Source: Cryobacterium algoritolerans
GTDB taxonomy: Bacteria; Actinomycetota; Actinomycetes; Actinomycetales; Microbacteriaceae
Direction: 5' to 3'
DNA length: 49,084 nt
NCBI RefSeq assembly: GCF_004402785.1
Contig: NZ_SOFP01000031.1
Location: forward strand, 1 to 49,084
Shown here: positions 24,514 to 33,280 of the stretch, piece by piece
Layout of the letters: each line of letters begins with the position of its first letter
Numbering within the stretch: the first letter of the stretch is position 1
Translations under genes and position numbers: made by a program
Notes under the pieces: model-generated
Database searches by the model: none
What the model saw: only the letters and a program-made list of their open reading frames with translations
What the model was told of the DNA's origin: nothing

Positions 24514-26082
24514 ATGCGATTGGTTATGCGCGGCGGAACGGTAGTCGACGGCCAGGGGATGCGACGCGCCGACGTGGCCGTCGAAGGCGACACCGTGAGC
24601 GCGGTCGGGGACCTTACCGTCGGGCCGGACGATCATGTCATCGACTGCCGGGGACGTTACCTGCTCCCCGGTTTCGTCGACACCCATTCCCACGCCGACG
24701 GCCTTATGGAGGACGAGTCCGTGCAGCGGTCTCTGCTGAAACAGGGCGTGACGACGGTGATTACCGGGCAAGACGGCATCTCCTACGCACCGGGTAATGG
24801 AGGGTACGCGAGTGAGTACTTCGCCGCCATCAATGGCGATCATCCGAGATACTCGGGCGGTGGCGTTGCGGAGTATCTTGCTGCGGTCGACGGACGGTCG
24901 AGGCTGAATCTCGCCTACCTCGTCCCCGCAGGAACGGTACGCTGGGAGGTGTGTGGGCGATCGACAACGCCGGCGGACGATGCGCAGCGTGCGGCGATGG
25001 TCGCCCTGGTCGACGAGGGCATGCGCGAGGGCGCCATTGGCCTGTCAACGGGCCTCGACTATGTTCCCGGCCTGTTTGCCGGCGCAGACGAGATTGCTGC
25101 ATTGTGCGAGCCGATCGCCCGCAACCGCGGCATCTATGTCACGCATATGCGCGGCGGATACGAGGACAAGTCGGCCGCAGGCATCGAGGAGATCGCGCGC
25201 ATCACTGCGGCATCCGGCGCGCGCATCCACATCTCGCACTTTCACGCACAGGCGCATATCGTGCATGACCAGCTCGACGCTCTCCGACGTGCAGGTGTCG
25301 ACGCAACCTTCGACGCGTATCCATACACCCGGGGCTGCACGATACTAGGCATGCCGTTGCTGCCGCCGGAACTCTCGGCGCTCCCGGCCGACACCGTCGT
25401 CGAAGTCATTACCGATCCGGCCGAGCGGCAGCGCTTGCGCCGCGACTGGTTCCCGGCTGTCGAGCGCAACGCCAGCCTCGGGCCCGAATGGCCCTCGATG
25501 ATCACGCTCGCGCATGTGGCTGCGCCGGAATTCGCGTGGACACACGGGCTCACTCTTGAGGATGCCGCGGCCCACGCCGGCACCGACGCCATCGATCTCG
25601 CCCTGGATTTGCTCGCCGCCTCCCGCCTGCAAGTCAATGCCGTCATGGCGGTTCGGCACGAGCGCCCAGTCGCCGAACTCGCCCGCATCTTCTCGCATCC
25701 GGGCCACATGGGCGGCTCAGACGGCATCTTCATCGGCGCGCATCCGCATCCGCGTGCCCGCGGGACCTTCGCCCGATACCTGCGCGAGTATGTGCGCGAA
25801 ACGCAGGAATGGTCGTGGTCGGACGCGGTAGTTCACCTTTCGACGGCACCGGCGGCTCGCTTCGGCCTGGGTCGACGTGGCCGGGTTGCTGCCGGGTGGA
25901 TCGCCGACCTCATCGTGGTCGACCCGCGCACAGTGGCAGACACCGCTACCTATGATGAGCCACTGGGCGAGGCCGTCGGGATCAACGACGTGTTGGTGGC
26001 CGGAGTGCCGGTACTCGCCAACGGCGCACTCGCGGACAGCACACCGGGCCGGGGCCTCAGGCGCGAACACGCGGAAGGGTAA
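24514..26082 (+). CDS. D-aminoacylase / N-acyl-D-amino acid deacylase
   Basis: This amidohydrolase-superfamily enzyme has 522 residues. ATG 24514 follows a GGGG at 24504-24507; an alternative ATG is 24502. Seen are the metal motif GFVDTHSHADG, GLSTGLDYVPG, the metal His in YVTHMRGGYEDK and IHISHFHAQAH, and the catalytic Asp in HPGHMGGSDGIFIG, followed by HPRARGTFARYLREYV. The family removes the acyl group from N-acyl-D-amino acids in the cytoplasm. It is 26 bp behind the dehydratase gene, so it probably supplies the free D-amino acid to it. Confidence 0.92.
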   Translation: MRLVMRGGTVVDGQGMRRADVAVEGDTVSAVGDLTVGPDDHVIDCRGRYLLPGFVDTHSHADGLMEDESVQRSLLKQGVTTVITGQDGISYAPGNGGYASEYFAAINGDHPRYSGGGVAEYLAAVDGRSRLNLAYLVPAGTVRWEVCGRSTTPADDAQRAAMVALVDEGMREGAIGLSTGLDYVPGLFAGADEIAALCEPIARNRGIYVTHMRGGYEDKSAAGIEEIARITAASGARIHISHFHAQAHIVHDQLDALRRAGVDATFDAYPYTRGCTILGMPLLPPELSALPADTVVEVITDPAERQRLRRDWFPAVERNASLGPEWPSMITLAHVAAPEFAWTHGLTLEDAAAHAGTDAIDLALDLLAASRLQVNAVMAVRHERPVAELARIFSHPGHMGGSDGIFIGAHPHPRARGTFARYLREYVRETQEWSWSDAVVHLSTAPAARFGLGRRGRVAAGWIADLIVVDPRTVADTATYDEPLGEAVGINDVLVAGVPVLANGALADSTPGRGLRREHAEG

Positions 26083-26090
26083 GGGAAGCC

Positions 26091-26822
26091 ATGTCACAGA
26101 GCGTAAAAAGGGCAGCGCGCATCATCGACTCGATCGCCGCGCAGCCGAAGACGGTCGCTCAGCTCGCCGAGGAGTTCGAGCTGCACCGCTCGACCATGTT
26201 CCGAGAACTGAAGACGCTCGAGGAGGTTGGCTACGCCCGTCGGCGCCAAGACGGAACCTATACGCTCGCCTTCCACCTCGTGTCCCTCGCGCAGGCCTCG
26301 CTTGAGAACCTCGACCTGCGCCAGGCCTCCTACAGCCACGTTCGCCAGCTACACCAGCTCGTCGGCAACACTGTGCACGTGGCCGCACTAGTGGACGATG
26401 CGATCATCTATGTCGACAAGGTCGAAGACGTCAGCGGCGTGCGCATGTACTCGCGCATCGGTGCCCCGGTGCGCCCTTACTGTAGCGCCGTCGGCAAGGC
26501 GATCCTCGCCGACCTCGACACGGCCAGACGCGATGCCATTCTCGCAGGCACGACGTGGAAGAGGTACACCGACACGACAATCACCACTCGCAGGGCGCTG
26601 AATGTCGAGCTGGACGCCGTGGCCCAACAGCGGTGGGCCGTGGACAACGGCGAGTTCGAGGATTTCGTCAACTGCGTGGCCGTGCCCATCCGGACTTCGG
26701 CGGGGGTGGTCGGCGCACTCTCGCTCACCGCGATCCGCATGAAACACGACCTGGAGCAGATCAAACAACACATCCCGCTCCTTCAGCGCACCGCGGCGCA
26801 GATTGCTCGCGAGCTCGGGTAG
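26091..26822 (+). CDS. IclR-family transcriptional regulator
   Basis: This 243-residue IclR regulator has an N-terminal winged helix (TVAQLAEEFELHRSTMFREL, GYARRRQDGTYTLAF) and an effector domain from about residue 85 (VGNTVHVAALVDDAIIYVDKVE, APVRPYCSAVGKAILADL, VAVPIRTSAGVVGALSLTA). It is the last gene of the rightward operon, 8 bp after the deacylase stop. Probable target is the palindromic operator in the kdgK/dehydratase gap, with a pathway intermediate as ligand. Confidence 0.93.
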   Translation: MSQSVKRAARIIDSIAAQPKTVAQLAEEFELHRSTMFRELKTLEEVGYARRRQDGTYTLAFHLVSLAQASLENLDLRQASYSHVRQLHQLVGNTVHVAALVDDAIIYVDKVEDVSGVRMYSRIGAPVRPYCSAVGKAILADLDTARRDAILAGTTWKRYTDTTITTRRALNVELDAVAQQRWAVDNGEFEDFVNCVAVPIRTSAGVVGALSLTAIRMKHDLEQIKQHIPLLQRTAAQIARELG

Positions 26823-26883
26823 CCGGCCGCGGCGAGCATCGGAATCACCGCATTCGGCCGCTCCCACACGGCGCGGGAACGGC

Positions 26884-26927
26884 GTTCGGGCCGCTCCGCG
26901 CGGGTGTGGTTGCGGAGCGGCCCGAAC
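26884..26927. terminator. Bidirectional terminator between iclR-type gene and ridA
   Basis: A perfect 16-bp stem gttcgggccgctccgc (26884-26899) pairs with 26912-26927 around a 12-base loop. It lies between convergent genes and can serve both. Confidence 0.8.
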
Positions 26928-26947
26928 TTGCAAGTCGGCTCAGCGGC

Positions 26948-27331
26948 CTACTTGTCGTCGGGCAGAACGGCGACGACATCGATCTCGACGAGGATATTCG
27001 CCAGCTGCGACCCGACAGTCGTGCGCACGGGGTACGGCTCCGCGAAGAACTCCGCATACGCCCCATTGAATTCGGTGAAATCCGCCAGATCGGCCAGGTG
27101 CACCGTGGTCTTGACGCAGTCATCCATGGTGAGCCCACGCTCGGCGAGAACGGCCTGAATGTTGCGCAGCACCTGCCGAGTCTGGTCGGCGACGGAATCT
27201 GCCACATTCCCAGTGGCAGAGTCCTGCGGCCCGAATCCGGCCGTGTAGAAGAACCCTTTCGCCTCAATGCCCTGGCTGTAGGGGCCGGCGGGTTGCGGTG
27301 CGTTCGTGGTGCGGAAGGCGGTCTTCGCCAT
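26948..27331 (-). CDS. ridA: RidA-family imine/enamine deaminase
   Basis: The 127-residue RidA/YjgF protein hydrolyses reactive enamines and imines made by PLP dehydratases, releasing the keto acid and ammonia. Seen are the family start FRTTNAPQPAGPYSQG, GFFYTAGFGPQD, the helix VLRNIQAVLAERGLTMDDCV, and the key Arg in YPVRTTVGSQL with the final acidic residue in VEIDVVAVL. A ribosome site aaggag is near 27340. Its presence beside a D-amino acid dehydratase fits imine clearance. It is cotranscribed with the transporter upstream (84-bp gap). Confidence 0.93.
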   Translation of the reverse strand: MAKTAFRTTNAPQPAGPYSQGIEAKGFFYTAGFGPQDSATGNVADSVADQTRQVLRNIQAVLAERGLTMDDCVKTTVHLADLADFTEFNGAYAEFFAEPYPVRTTVGSQLANILVEIDVVAVLPDDK

Positions 27332-27415
27332 GAATGTTTCTCCTTTTCGTGAGGGCTGAGGGCATGTGCCAGGGCACCCGTGGACTTACGCCGCCTCGGG
27401 TACCCCAGTCACAAG

Positions 27416-28753
27416 CTATGCGAGCGCGTGAAGTCGACCCGCGTTCTCTACATCGGGCCGGAACGACGCGTACCCCGTGGCGATCACGCCGATGAGGACG
27501 ACAACAGCTGCGAAGATGATGATCGGCAAGATCGAGCCGAAGGCCAGTGAGAGCGCGGTCGCGATCAATGGGGCGAACCCGCCGAGCATGTTCGAGAACT
27601 GGTAACCGATGTTCACGCCCGTGATGCGCGCCTCCACATCGAACATCTCGGTGAGCATCGTCTGGAGGGTGCTCTGCATGGCAACACCTGGAATAACGAA
27701 GCCGATGACCATGCCGAGCCAGATCAGCACCGCGACATTCGTGCTGTACAGCGCGAAAGCGGGGTAAAGCAGCAGCGCGAAGACGATGGCAGCGGTGATG
27801 TAGAATTTGCGGCGACCAACCTTGTCGGAGACCCACCCCCAGAACGGTGCGGCGAAGATCTGCAGAACGCCGACGATCATCGTTCCGATGAAGCCGACCT
27901 GTGCGTGGGTGCCCTTGGAAACGATGAAAGCGATCCCGAAGGTCAGCACGACGTAGCTGGCAATGCTTTGCGGCAAGCCGATGAGAATACCGAGGAGCGC
28001 GTTCTTCGGATGACGAAGAGCCTCTTTCAGCGGGTTCGTACGCTTGACCTGCCCAAGCTCAACGGCCTGGGTGTGCTGTTTGAACTCCTCGGGCTCCTCC
28101 AACTTCGAGCGCAGTACCACGGCGATCACGGAGAGCACGAGAGCAAAGACAAACGGAAGGCGCCAACCCCATGCCATGAAGAACGATGCGGAACCCGCGC
28201 CCAATAGGGCCATGAAGCCGGCCGATGCAACGTTCGCGACACCGGCACCAGAGATCAGGAGCGCCCCAAAAAGGCCGCGCCGTCCCACCGGGGCATGCTC
28301 GACAACGAGAGTCGCAGCTGCCCCCATTTCACCACCCACGAACAATCCCTGCAGCAATCGGAACAGCAGCAGCAGAATCGGCGCGACAATCCCGATCGAC
28401 GCATAGGACGGGGTCAGGCCGATCGCGGCCGTGCATATCCCCATCCCGATCACAGTAGCCATCAGAGCGGGTTTGCGCCCGAATCGATCGCCAATGTGAC
28501 CCCAGAAGAGGCCACCAATGGGGCGCAACAAGAAGCCGAATGCGAAGCTGCCGAACGATTCGAGTACCGCCACTGCCGGGTCAGTATTCGGGAAGAACAC
28601 CGCGGGGAACACGACGGCCGCCGCGAGTCCATAGAGGTAGTAGTCGTAATACTCCATGAGCGTGCCGATGGCTCCGGCAGCGACCATGCGGAGTTGCTTC
28701 GGCGATATTGCAAAACCCCACGCCGTGCGTCGTTCTTCTTGTACCTGGACCAA
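27416..28753 (-). CDS. MFS transporter, metabolite:H+ symporter (MHS) family
   Basis: This 445-residue inner-membrane transporter has about 12 spans. I choose TTG 28753 because aaggagg lies 6 bp before it. Signature features are the first-span EYYDYYLYGLAAAV, the loop GHIGDRFGRKPAL, QGLFVGGEMGAAATLVVEHAP, and the second-half GWVSDKVGRRK. MHS proteins import organic acids such as ketoglutarate, citrate, shikimate and proline betaine. Context suggests an N-acyl sugar acid or D-amino acid as cargo. It heads a leftward operon with ridA and is divergent from the YheO-type regulator. Confidence 0.92.
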   Translation of the reverse strand: MVQVQEERRTAWGFAISPKQLRMVAAGAIGTLMEYYDYYLYGLAAAVVFPAVFFPNTDPAVAVLESFGSFAFGFLLRPIGGLFWGHIGDRFGRKPALMATVIGMGICTAAIGLTPSYASIGIVAPILLLLFRLLQGLFVGGEMGAAATLVVEHAPVGRRGLFGALLISGAGVANVASAGFMALLGAGSASFFMAWGWRLPFVFALVLSVIAVVLRSKLEEPEEFKQHTQAVELGQVKRTNPLKEALRHPKNALLGILIGLPQSIASYVVLTFGIAFIVSKGTHAQVGFIGTMIVGVLQIFAAPFWGWVSDKVGRRKFYITAAIVFALLLYPAFALYSTNVAVLIWLGMVIGFVIPGVAMQSTLQTMLTEMFDVEARITGVNIGYQFSNMLGGFAPLIATALSLAFGSILPIIIFAAVVVLIGVIATGYASFRPDVENAGRLHALA

Positions 28754-28921
28754 TGAGAGCCTCCTTGCCCTGACTGCAGATCTGCGAGATGGTGCCGGAG
28801 TTGTCCGCCGCGCGACCACTGGATAAGCTAACACCAATATGAACAGAATGTCTATACGCTTAACAATTTGTAAGCATTCAAGGCGTTGGATAATAATGAT
28901 GACCTAATGACTGAGGGAGAC
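28754..28921. promoter_or_regulatory. Divergent promoter of the transporter and YheO-type regulator
   Basis: The 168-bp gap is locally AT-rich and contains an imperfect palindrome cttaacaatttgtaag (12 of 16 positions symmetric) near 28859-28874, a candidate operator for the adjacent regulator. The transporter ribosome site and the regulator site gaggga lie at its edges. Confidence 0.4.
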
Positions 28922-29656
28922 ATGATGACCGCACTTTCGACTCCGTCTTCGATGAGCCAGCTTGCGCACATGGGGGCCTATGAGTCAGTGGCCGACATTC
29001 TCACCACCTTCCGCCCGGTCATGCACGCAATGGCGGCCGCCGCCGGCCCCGGCTGCGAAGTGGTCCTGCACGACCTCTCTGCCCCGGATCCTGACCTCAG
29101 CCATACGATCGCAGCGATCGAGAACGGGCACGTTACCGGACGCGAAGTCGGCGGCCCCTCCAGCAGTCTTGGAATCGGCGTGCTTCACAATCAGGGAGCA
29201 GACCACAACGCGTTTGGATACCGAGGCTTCACGAGTGATGGACGCCAGTTGCGCTGCTCCTCGGTGTATTTTCGCAACTCAGCCGGGCGGATCATCGCCG
29301 CGTTGTGCGTGAACTTCGACGTCAGCACGATAGAACAGGCCCGGATCCTGCTCGACGGCTTGCTGCCGCAAGCTCCGTCCAGTTCTCACGACCAGCCGAA
29401 AGAGTTCTTCGGACAGGACTTGGTGTCTGTGATGGATGCGATGGTCACCGAGGCCATCCGCGAGATCGGCAAACCCGTGGGCCAGATGAACCGCGACGAC
29501 CGCACCGCTGTCCTCACCAGGCTGGACCACCAGGGGGCTCTGCAGATGAGAAAGGGCATCGAAAGCATCGCCGCTCGTCTGGGTATCTCTCGCGTCACCG
29601 CTTATTCCTACCTTGAGGAGGCACGAAATCAGGATGCGGACGAGGTCGCGGGATAA
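28922..29656 (+). CDS. YheO/DauR-type transcriptional regulator
   Basis: The regulator has 244 residues from ATG 28922 (site gaggga 7 bp ahead); earlier in-frame starts exist. An N-terminal YheO-like PAS domain covers about residues 25-140 (FRPVMHAMAAAAGPGCEVVL, HDLSAPDPDLSHTI, GYRGFTSDGRQLRCSS). A C-terminal helix-turn-helix covers about 195-240 (ALQMRKGIESIAARLGISRV). The family includes DauR, a repressor of D-arginine catabolism, which matches the D-amino acid theme here. Probable target is the divergent transporter-ridA promoter. Confidence 0.88.
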   Translation: MMTALSTPSSMSQLAHMGAYESVADILTTFRPVMHAMAAAAGPGCEVVLHDLSAPDPDLSHTIAAIENGHVTGREVGGPSSSLGIGVLHNQGADHNAFGYRGFTSDGRQLRCSSVYFRNSAGRIIAALCVNFDVSTIEQARILLDGLLPQAPSSSHDQPKEFFGQDLVSVMDAMVTEAIREIGKPVGQMNRDDRTAVLTRLDHQGALQMRKGIESIAARLGISRVTAYSYLEEARNQDADEVAG

Positions 29657-30099
29657 AGCCCTGCCTCTTACCTTGCGCTTGAGCCGTTTGATCTCCTCCA
29701 ACTCATGGCTTCGGTGAGCACCGTACGCATCAAATACTCAACACGTCGAGGGAGGCGTAAGTAACTCTTGCGTGTTAATGCTGCTTGAAAACGGGACCAG
29801 TTCTGCCGGGTGAGTTCTAGCCCTCATTGCAAACACTCCTCATATTAATTTGGGAGTGTGGAGATGAGGCGACGAGGGCGCAAGAGACACCTCAACCGTG
29901 AGGACGAAACGGCCTGCAACCCCCGCACCGTGACGTCGTCGCCACGCTTGCCATGGCGATATCGAGCCGACATCGTCGAGCTTGGCGTGTCGGTGGCGCG
30001 CCGCCCGATGGGCAGGTCGAGTGCGGCGATAATCGAATCCGGACTGCCCCGTTGGCCGACGACTCATGAAAGCGCCCGTCCAACACTTCGCCAGCCGTG
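29657..30099. other. Intergenic stretch without a gene
   Basis: About 440 bp with no convincing coding frame. It contains an interrupted palindrome at 29822-29869 (cctcat/atgagg outside, cactcc/ggagtg inside) in an AT-rich pocket, perhaps a terminator or mobile-element end. The right side is the probable readthrough tail of the recombinase gene. Confidence 0.4.
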
Positions 30100-30774
30100 T
30101 CAGGCACCCTGTGCAGCGTTTCGACCTGGTGTGTATTCGACGCCAGGAGACGAGGTACCGCGAACACGTCCCGCTCCCTCAGCGGCAGACATGGCTGCCT
30201 CCGCGGAGAATCTTCCTGCCTCGGCGCGGAGGTAGACGTAGACGGTTTCACGGCTGATCCCAAAGTCTCGAGCGAGAACAGCTTTCGGCACGCCGGCGGC
30301 GGCCTTCCCACGAAGCTCGGCGGCGCGAGCCGCGTCGAGTGAGGGGGCGCGACCGCGGTAAGCGCCACGCCTCTTGGCCAGGGCAATGCCCTCGCGTTGA
30401 CGTTCCCGGATCAAGGACCGCTCAAACTCAGCAAAGGCTCCCATGACGTTAAGGAGCAGGTTTGCCATCGCGTTATCGTCGCCCGTGAAGGTGAGTTGCT
30501 CTTTCACGAACTCGACGCGTACCTTCTTCGCCGTAAGCCGGCGCACGATAGAGCGGAGATCATCCAGGTTGCGGGCAAGGCGATCCATGGAGTGCACAAG
30601 AACGGTGTCGCCGTCTCTGACGAACTTGATCATCTCCTCGAGTTCGGGCCGGTTCAGATCCTTCCCCGACGCCTTGTCCTCAAAGACCCGGTCGACGGCG
30701 ACGCCATCAAGCTGGCGGACGGTGTTCTGGTCGAGGGTGCTGACTCGCACATATCCAACTCGTTGGCCCGTCAC
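30100..30774 (-). CDS. Serine recombinase (resolvase/invertase family)
   Basis: This 224-residue recombinase starts VGYVRVSTLDQNTVRQLDG with the nucleophilic Ser, has VLVHSMDRLARNLDDLRSIV with catalytic Arg residues, AEFERSLIRERQREGIALAK, and a C-terminal helix-turn-helix (AVLARDFGISRETVYVYL). The start is GTG 30774. About 35 residues after the helix-turn-helix are an atypical Gly/Ala tail, longer than usual, so the 3' end may have been replaced. No partner transposase is nearby. It could be a resolvase of the plasmid acting on a site in the 350-bp gap upstream (30775-31126), where I see no gene. Confidence 0.9.
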   Translation of the reverse strand: MTGQRVGYVRVSTLDQNTVRQLDGVAVDRVFEDKASGKDLNRPELEEMIKFVRDGDTVLVHSMDRLARNLDDLRSIVRRLTAKKVRVEFVKEQLTFTGDDNAMANLLLNVMGAFAEFERSLIRERQREGIALAKRRGAYRGRAPSLDAARAAELRGKAAAGVPKAVLARDFGISRETVYVYLRAEAGRFSAEAAMSAAEGAGRVRGTSSPGVEYTPGRNAAQGA

Positions 30775-31126
30775 GGAATCTCCTGCCTGTTCTGTCAGGT
30801 TGAACTCTAGGACCCCGCATCAAAGACTGTTGACCAAAAAGAATTCGACCCTATCTTGACGGTCCTGAATGCCGCCGCCTGACGTCCATTTGGGGTGTAC
30901 CCAACCTTGTCATATCGGTTAGGCGACCTTGTGAAGCGCGAACTAATAGCGATGAGCAAACCTCCGGGCCACATATCGCTGCGCTCACGGGATTCCACAG
31001 CTCTGCTGGGCCACGCTCGGTTGATCAAATAGTGATCGCGGCCACACCGGGCGCATGGACGGCGCCGCGAAGACTGACCACTCCACCATGTATGTCGGCT
31101 TCGTCAGGCGCGCTATCGTTTGAGCA

Positions 31127-31357
31127 ATGAGCACAGGCAACGATACGACCGGTAAATTCTACGAACATGAAGGCACTTGGATTTATGAGTTCGAGGAAGG
31201 CGACGACGTCGTGAAGAGGCAGTTCACCGCCGATCCCCGTCTTGCCGGCAACAATGCTCGCCTCGACACCTCGACTCGTATCTTTTCCAATGGGTCATGG
31301 CAAACAACCTGGTACGACGCCAATGGCGTGCCCACTGTCGACACGGTCGAATCGTAG
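31127..31357 (+). CDS. Small hypothetical protein
   Basis: The 76-residue acidic, soluble protein is rich in aromatic and Asp/Glu residues (YEHEGTWIYEFEEGDDVVKR, IFSNGSWQTTWYDANG), suggesting a small beta-sheet fold. No signal or membrane segment is seen. The family is not recognised. It stands alone, upstream of the DUF4365-like pair but 163 bp away. Confidence 0.55.
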   Translation: MSTGNDTTGKFYEHEGTWIYEFEEGDDVVKRQFTADPRLAGNNARLDTSTRIFSNGSWQTTWYDANGVPTVDTVES

Positions 31358-31520
31358 AGCCGCTGGCAGAACACTCGGCTGGTACCGAATGTGTTCCATC
31401 GCCGGCGAAGAACGCGGGAACTAGGCCGACGTCAGTTGGTTCGCCGACTCACATCTGATCCATTGGCAAGACGCGGGCGGTCATCCTGCTAGCTTTGGGA
31501 TTAGTGGGGGGACACACATC

Positions 31521-32060
31521 TTGACGACTCCGGCGTTTGGCGTACCAGCCTCGAGGTTGAGTACCTCGGCAAATCATTTCTACAGCGACAATGGCCGCCG
31601 CGGACGGTATGGAGTGGCATACCTGCGAGCCTTGTGCGCGCATGCAGGCGTCGGATTCGCTGAGACGTCCCCCGACGAAGATATCGATGCCATTGACGCG
31701 ACTCTGAAATTCGGACGCGCCAGCGCCGAGGTCCAGGTGAAGTGCACCGGCACCTTCAAGGTCGGGACTGGTGCAGCCACACTGCCACTTGAACCCGCCT
31801 GGGTTACGAAATGGGCGAGCGCTTATCACCCCATTTTTGTGGTGCTCGTCAAAGTCCCAACGATAATTCCTGACTGGATTGAAAGCACGCCGGTAAGCAC
31901 CAACCATCGAGCCGTAGCATTCGCTAAGCGATTCGATCGAACCTTGCACACCACTTCGATGAAGTTCACACACGCTGACCAATTAACTGCAGAGACGCTC
32001 TATGACTGGCGCGACGAAGTTTACGACTTCTATGAGTCCTTTGCAGGGAGCACGACATGA
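31521..32060 (+). CDS. DUF4365-like predicted nuclease
   Basis: The protein has 179 residues from TTG 31521, preceded by gggggga at 31505-31511. The N-terminal half has the DUF4365 pattern: helix GRYGVAYLRALCAHAGVGF, then DEDIDAIDATLKFG (Asp near 55) and ASAEVQVKCTGTF with the QxK of a PD-(D/E)XK-like site (about 70-74). The C-terminal half includes HPIFVVLVKVP and ETLYDWRDEVYDFYE. Proteins with this domain recur in defence islands, where nuclease activity is presumed. It overlaps the next gene by 4 bp (ATGA), so the two form one unit. Confidence 0.7.
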   Translation: MTTPAFGVPASRLSTSANHFYSDNGRRGRYGVAYLRALCAHAGVGFAETSPDEDIDAIDATLKFGRASAEVQVKCTGTFKVGTGAATLPLEPAWVTKWASAYHPIFVVLVKVPTIIPDWIESTPVSTNHRAVAFAKRFDRTLHTTSMKFTHADQLTAETLYDWRDEVYDFYESFAGSTT

Positions 32061-33196
32061 CCCAGGATTTGTCCGCAGGCCTCGCGGCGCTCCTGCGACG
32101 ACGTGGCTGGGCGCTTGTCAGAGCAGGGGCTTCAGGCGGCGCTGATTTGTGGGCTCTGCCAAACACTCCAACAGAGATGTACTTGCCACGGACAATGCAC
32201 CGCGGTTCGTTCGAAGCAACCGACGTGATGGAGCGAATAGCCACGGCCCACGGTGAAAAAGTTCGACAAACAGAGCAGGCGGTTGATCTGGTCCAGTTCG
32301 ATGTCACCAAGTTTCGCGTAGACAACGACCGCTTTGGCACTCAGACAATTCCACTTGAAGCCGGCGCAACCGTAATCACTTCGGCCTTTGGAATGATCCG
32401 TGCTGCTGCAACAACCTCCCGTCGACCCCGTTCATCGATCGGCAGCAACTACAGCACACTCGGCGACGAGGTGGCGCGAAGCGCCCGGCTAGGACACACG
32501 GAGGTCGGTAGTTTTGTGTTCCCGGTACTAATGCAGGTTAACGAGCCATTGCCAGAGGCAGAGGCGACCTTGGGAACAGAAATGTTTGATTCCGTTCGTC
32601 CAGAATCTGACGAGCGAAGGGTCATTCGTACCCTTGCTCAGGCCATATCGGTATTCGAGCAGCAGGTCATTCGGCCCGCCCGTGAACCGCGTGCAGCTGA
32701 TCTCATACCGGTTGTCATTGCGGGTGGAAGCAAAGAGATCTTTGCTCAAATGAACCGGGCACTTTCTGAGCCGAGCGTGTCCTGGCTCGAGACAAGCTTC
32801 GCGTGGGCACCCTCCGAGACGGTTGCTGACGACACGCCAGTTCTCGTCCGAATTCCATCCGACGCTCGGGATCTGGTCGCCAAGACCGTCAGACTCCTTT
32901 CCACGCGAGAGAGCGAGCCACTGCGAGTAGTCACTGGACCGATAACCTTCATCGCGCACGCGCCCGGCGATCCATTCGGTGAGATCGCCATTCAGTCGCC
33001 ACGGCCAAGCGGGTCAGGCGTAGGTCGCGTAGAAGTGCGCGTGCGGGCGGAAGAACTCAGCCAACTTCACCATTGGATGGACACTGCGACCACGGTAGTT
33101 GTACAAGGAGTAGTCGAGCGCCGGCCCGGTAAGCCCGCGAGGTTACGTGAAATCGCCACACCTCAGGCGCTCTCCGACACCATAAGCGGGATCTGA
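32057..33196 (+). CDS. Hypothetical protein, partner of the DUF4365-like gene
   Basis: This is a 379-residue soluble protein of no family I recognise. The N-terminus LAALLRRRGWALVRAGASGG followed by ADLWAL recalls the entry strand of Holliday-junction-resolvase or restriction folds, but the matching ExK is not visible. The middle is helical (RRVIRTLAQAISVFEQQVIR); the C-terminal third is rich in beta strands (GRVEVRVRAEELSQLHHWMD). The 4-bp coupling to the nuclease-like gene and the type I restriction operon just downstream, on the opposite strand, suggest a defence role, which is inference. Confidence 0.6.
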   Translation: MTQDLSAGLAALLRRRGWALVRAGASGGADLWALPNTPTEMYLPRTMHRGSFEATDVMERIATAHGEKVRQTEQAVDLVQFDVTKFRVDNDRFGTQTIPLEAGATVITSAFGMIRAAATTSRRPRSSIGSNYSTLGDEVARSARLGHTEVGSFVFPVLMQVNEPLPEAEATLGTEMFDSVRPESDERRVIRTLAQAISVFEQQVIRPAREPRAADLIPVVIAGGSKEIFAQMNRALSEPSVSWLETSFAWAPSETVADDTPVLVRIPSDARDLVAKTVRLLSTRESEPLRVVTGPITFIAHAPGDPFGEIAIQSPRPSGSGVGRVEVRVRAEELSQLHHWMDTATTVVVQGVVERRPGKPARLREIATPQALSDTISGI

Positions 33197-33280
33197 GCTT
33201 TTATAGTGGAGCGGAAAGTCCGCCCGATGCGCCAACTGGCGATCACAGGACGCGGCCAAAGAGCGCCCGAAACTCACATT

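Noticed and set aside
30775..31126. Resolution (res) site for the serine recombinase
   Set aside because: Several short inverted motifs such as those near 30910-30930 are suggestive, but no set of three subsites could be made out by eye.
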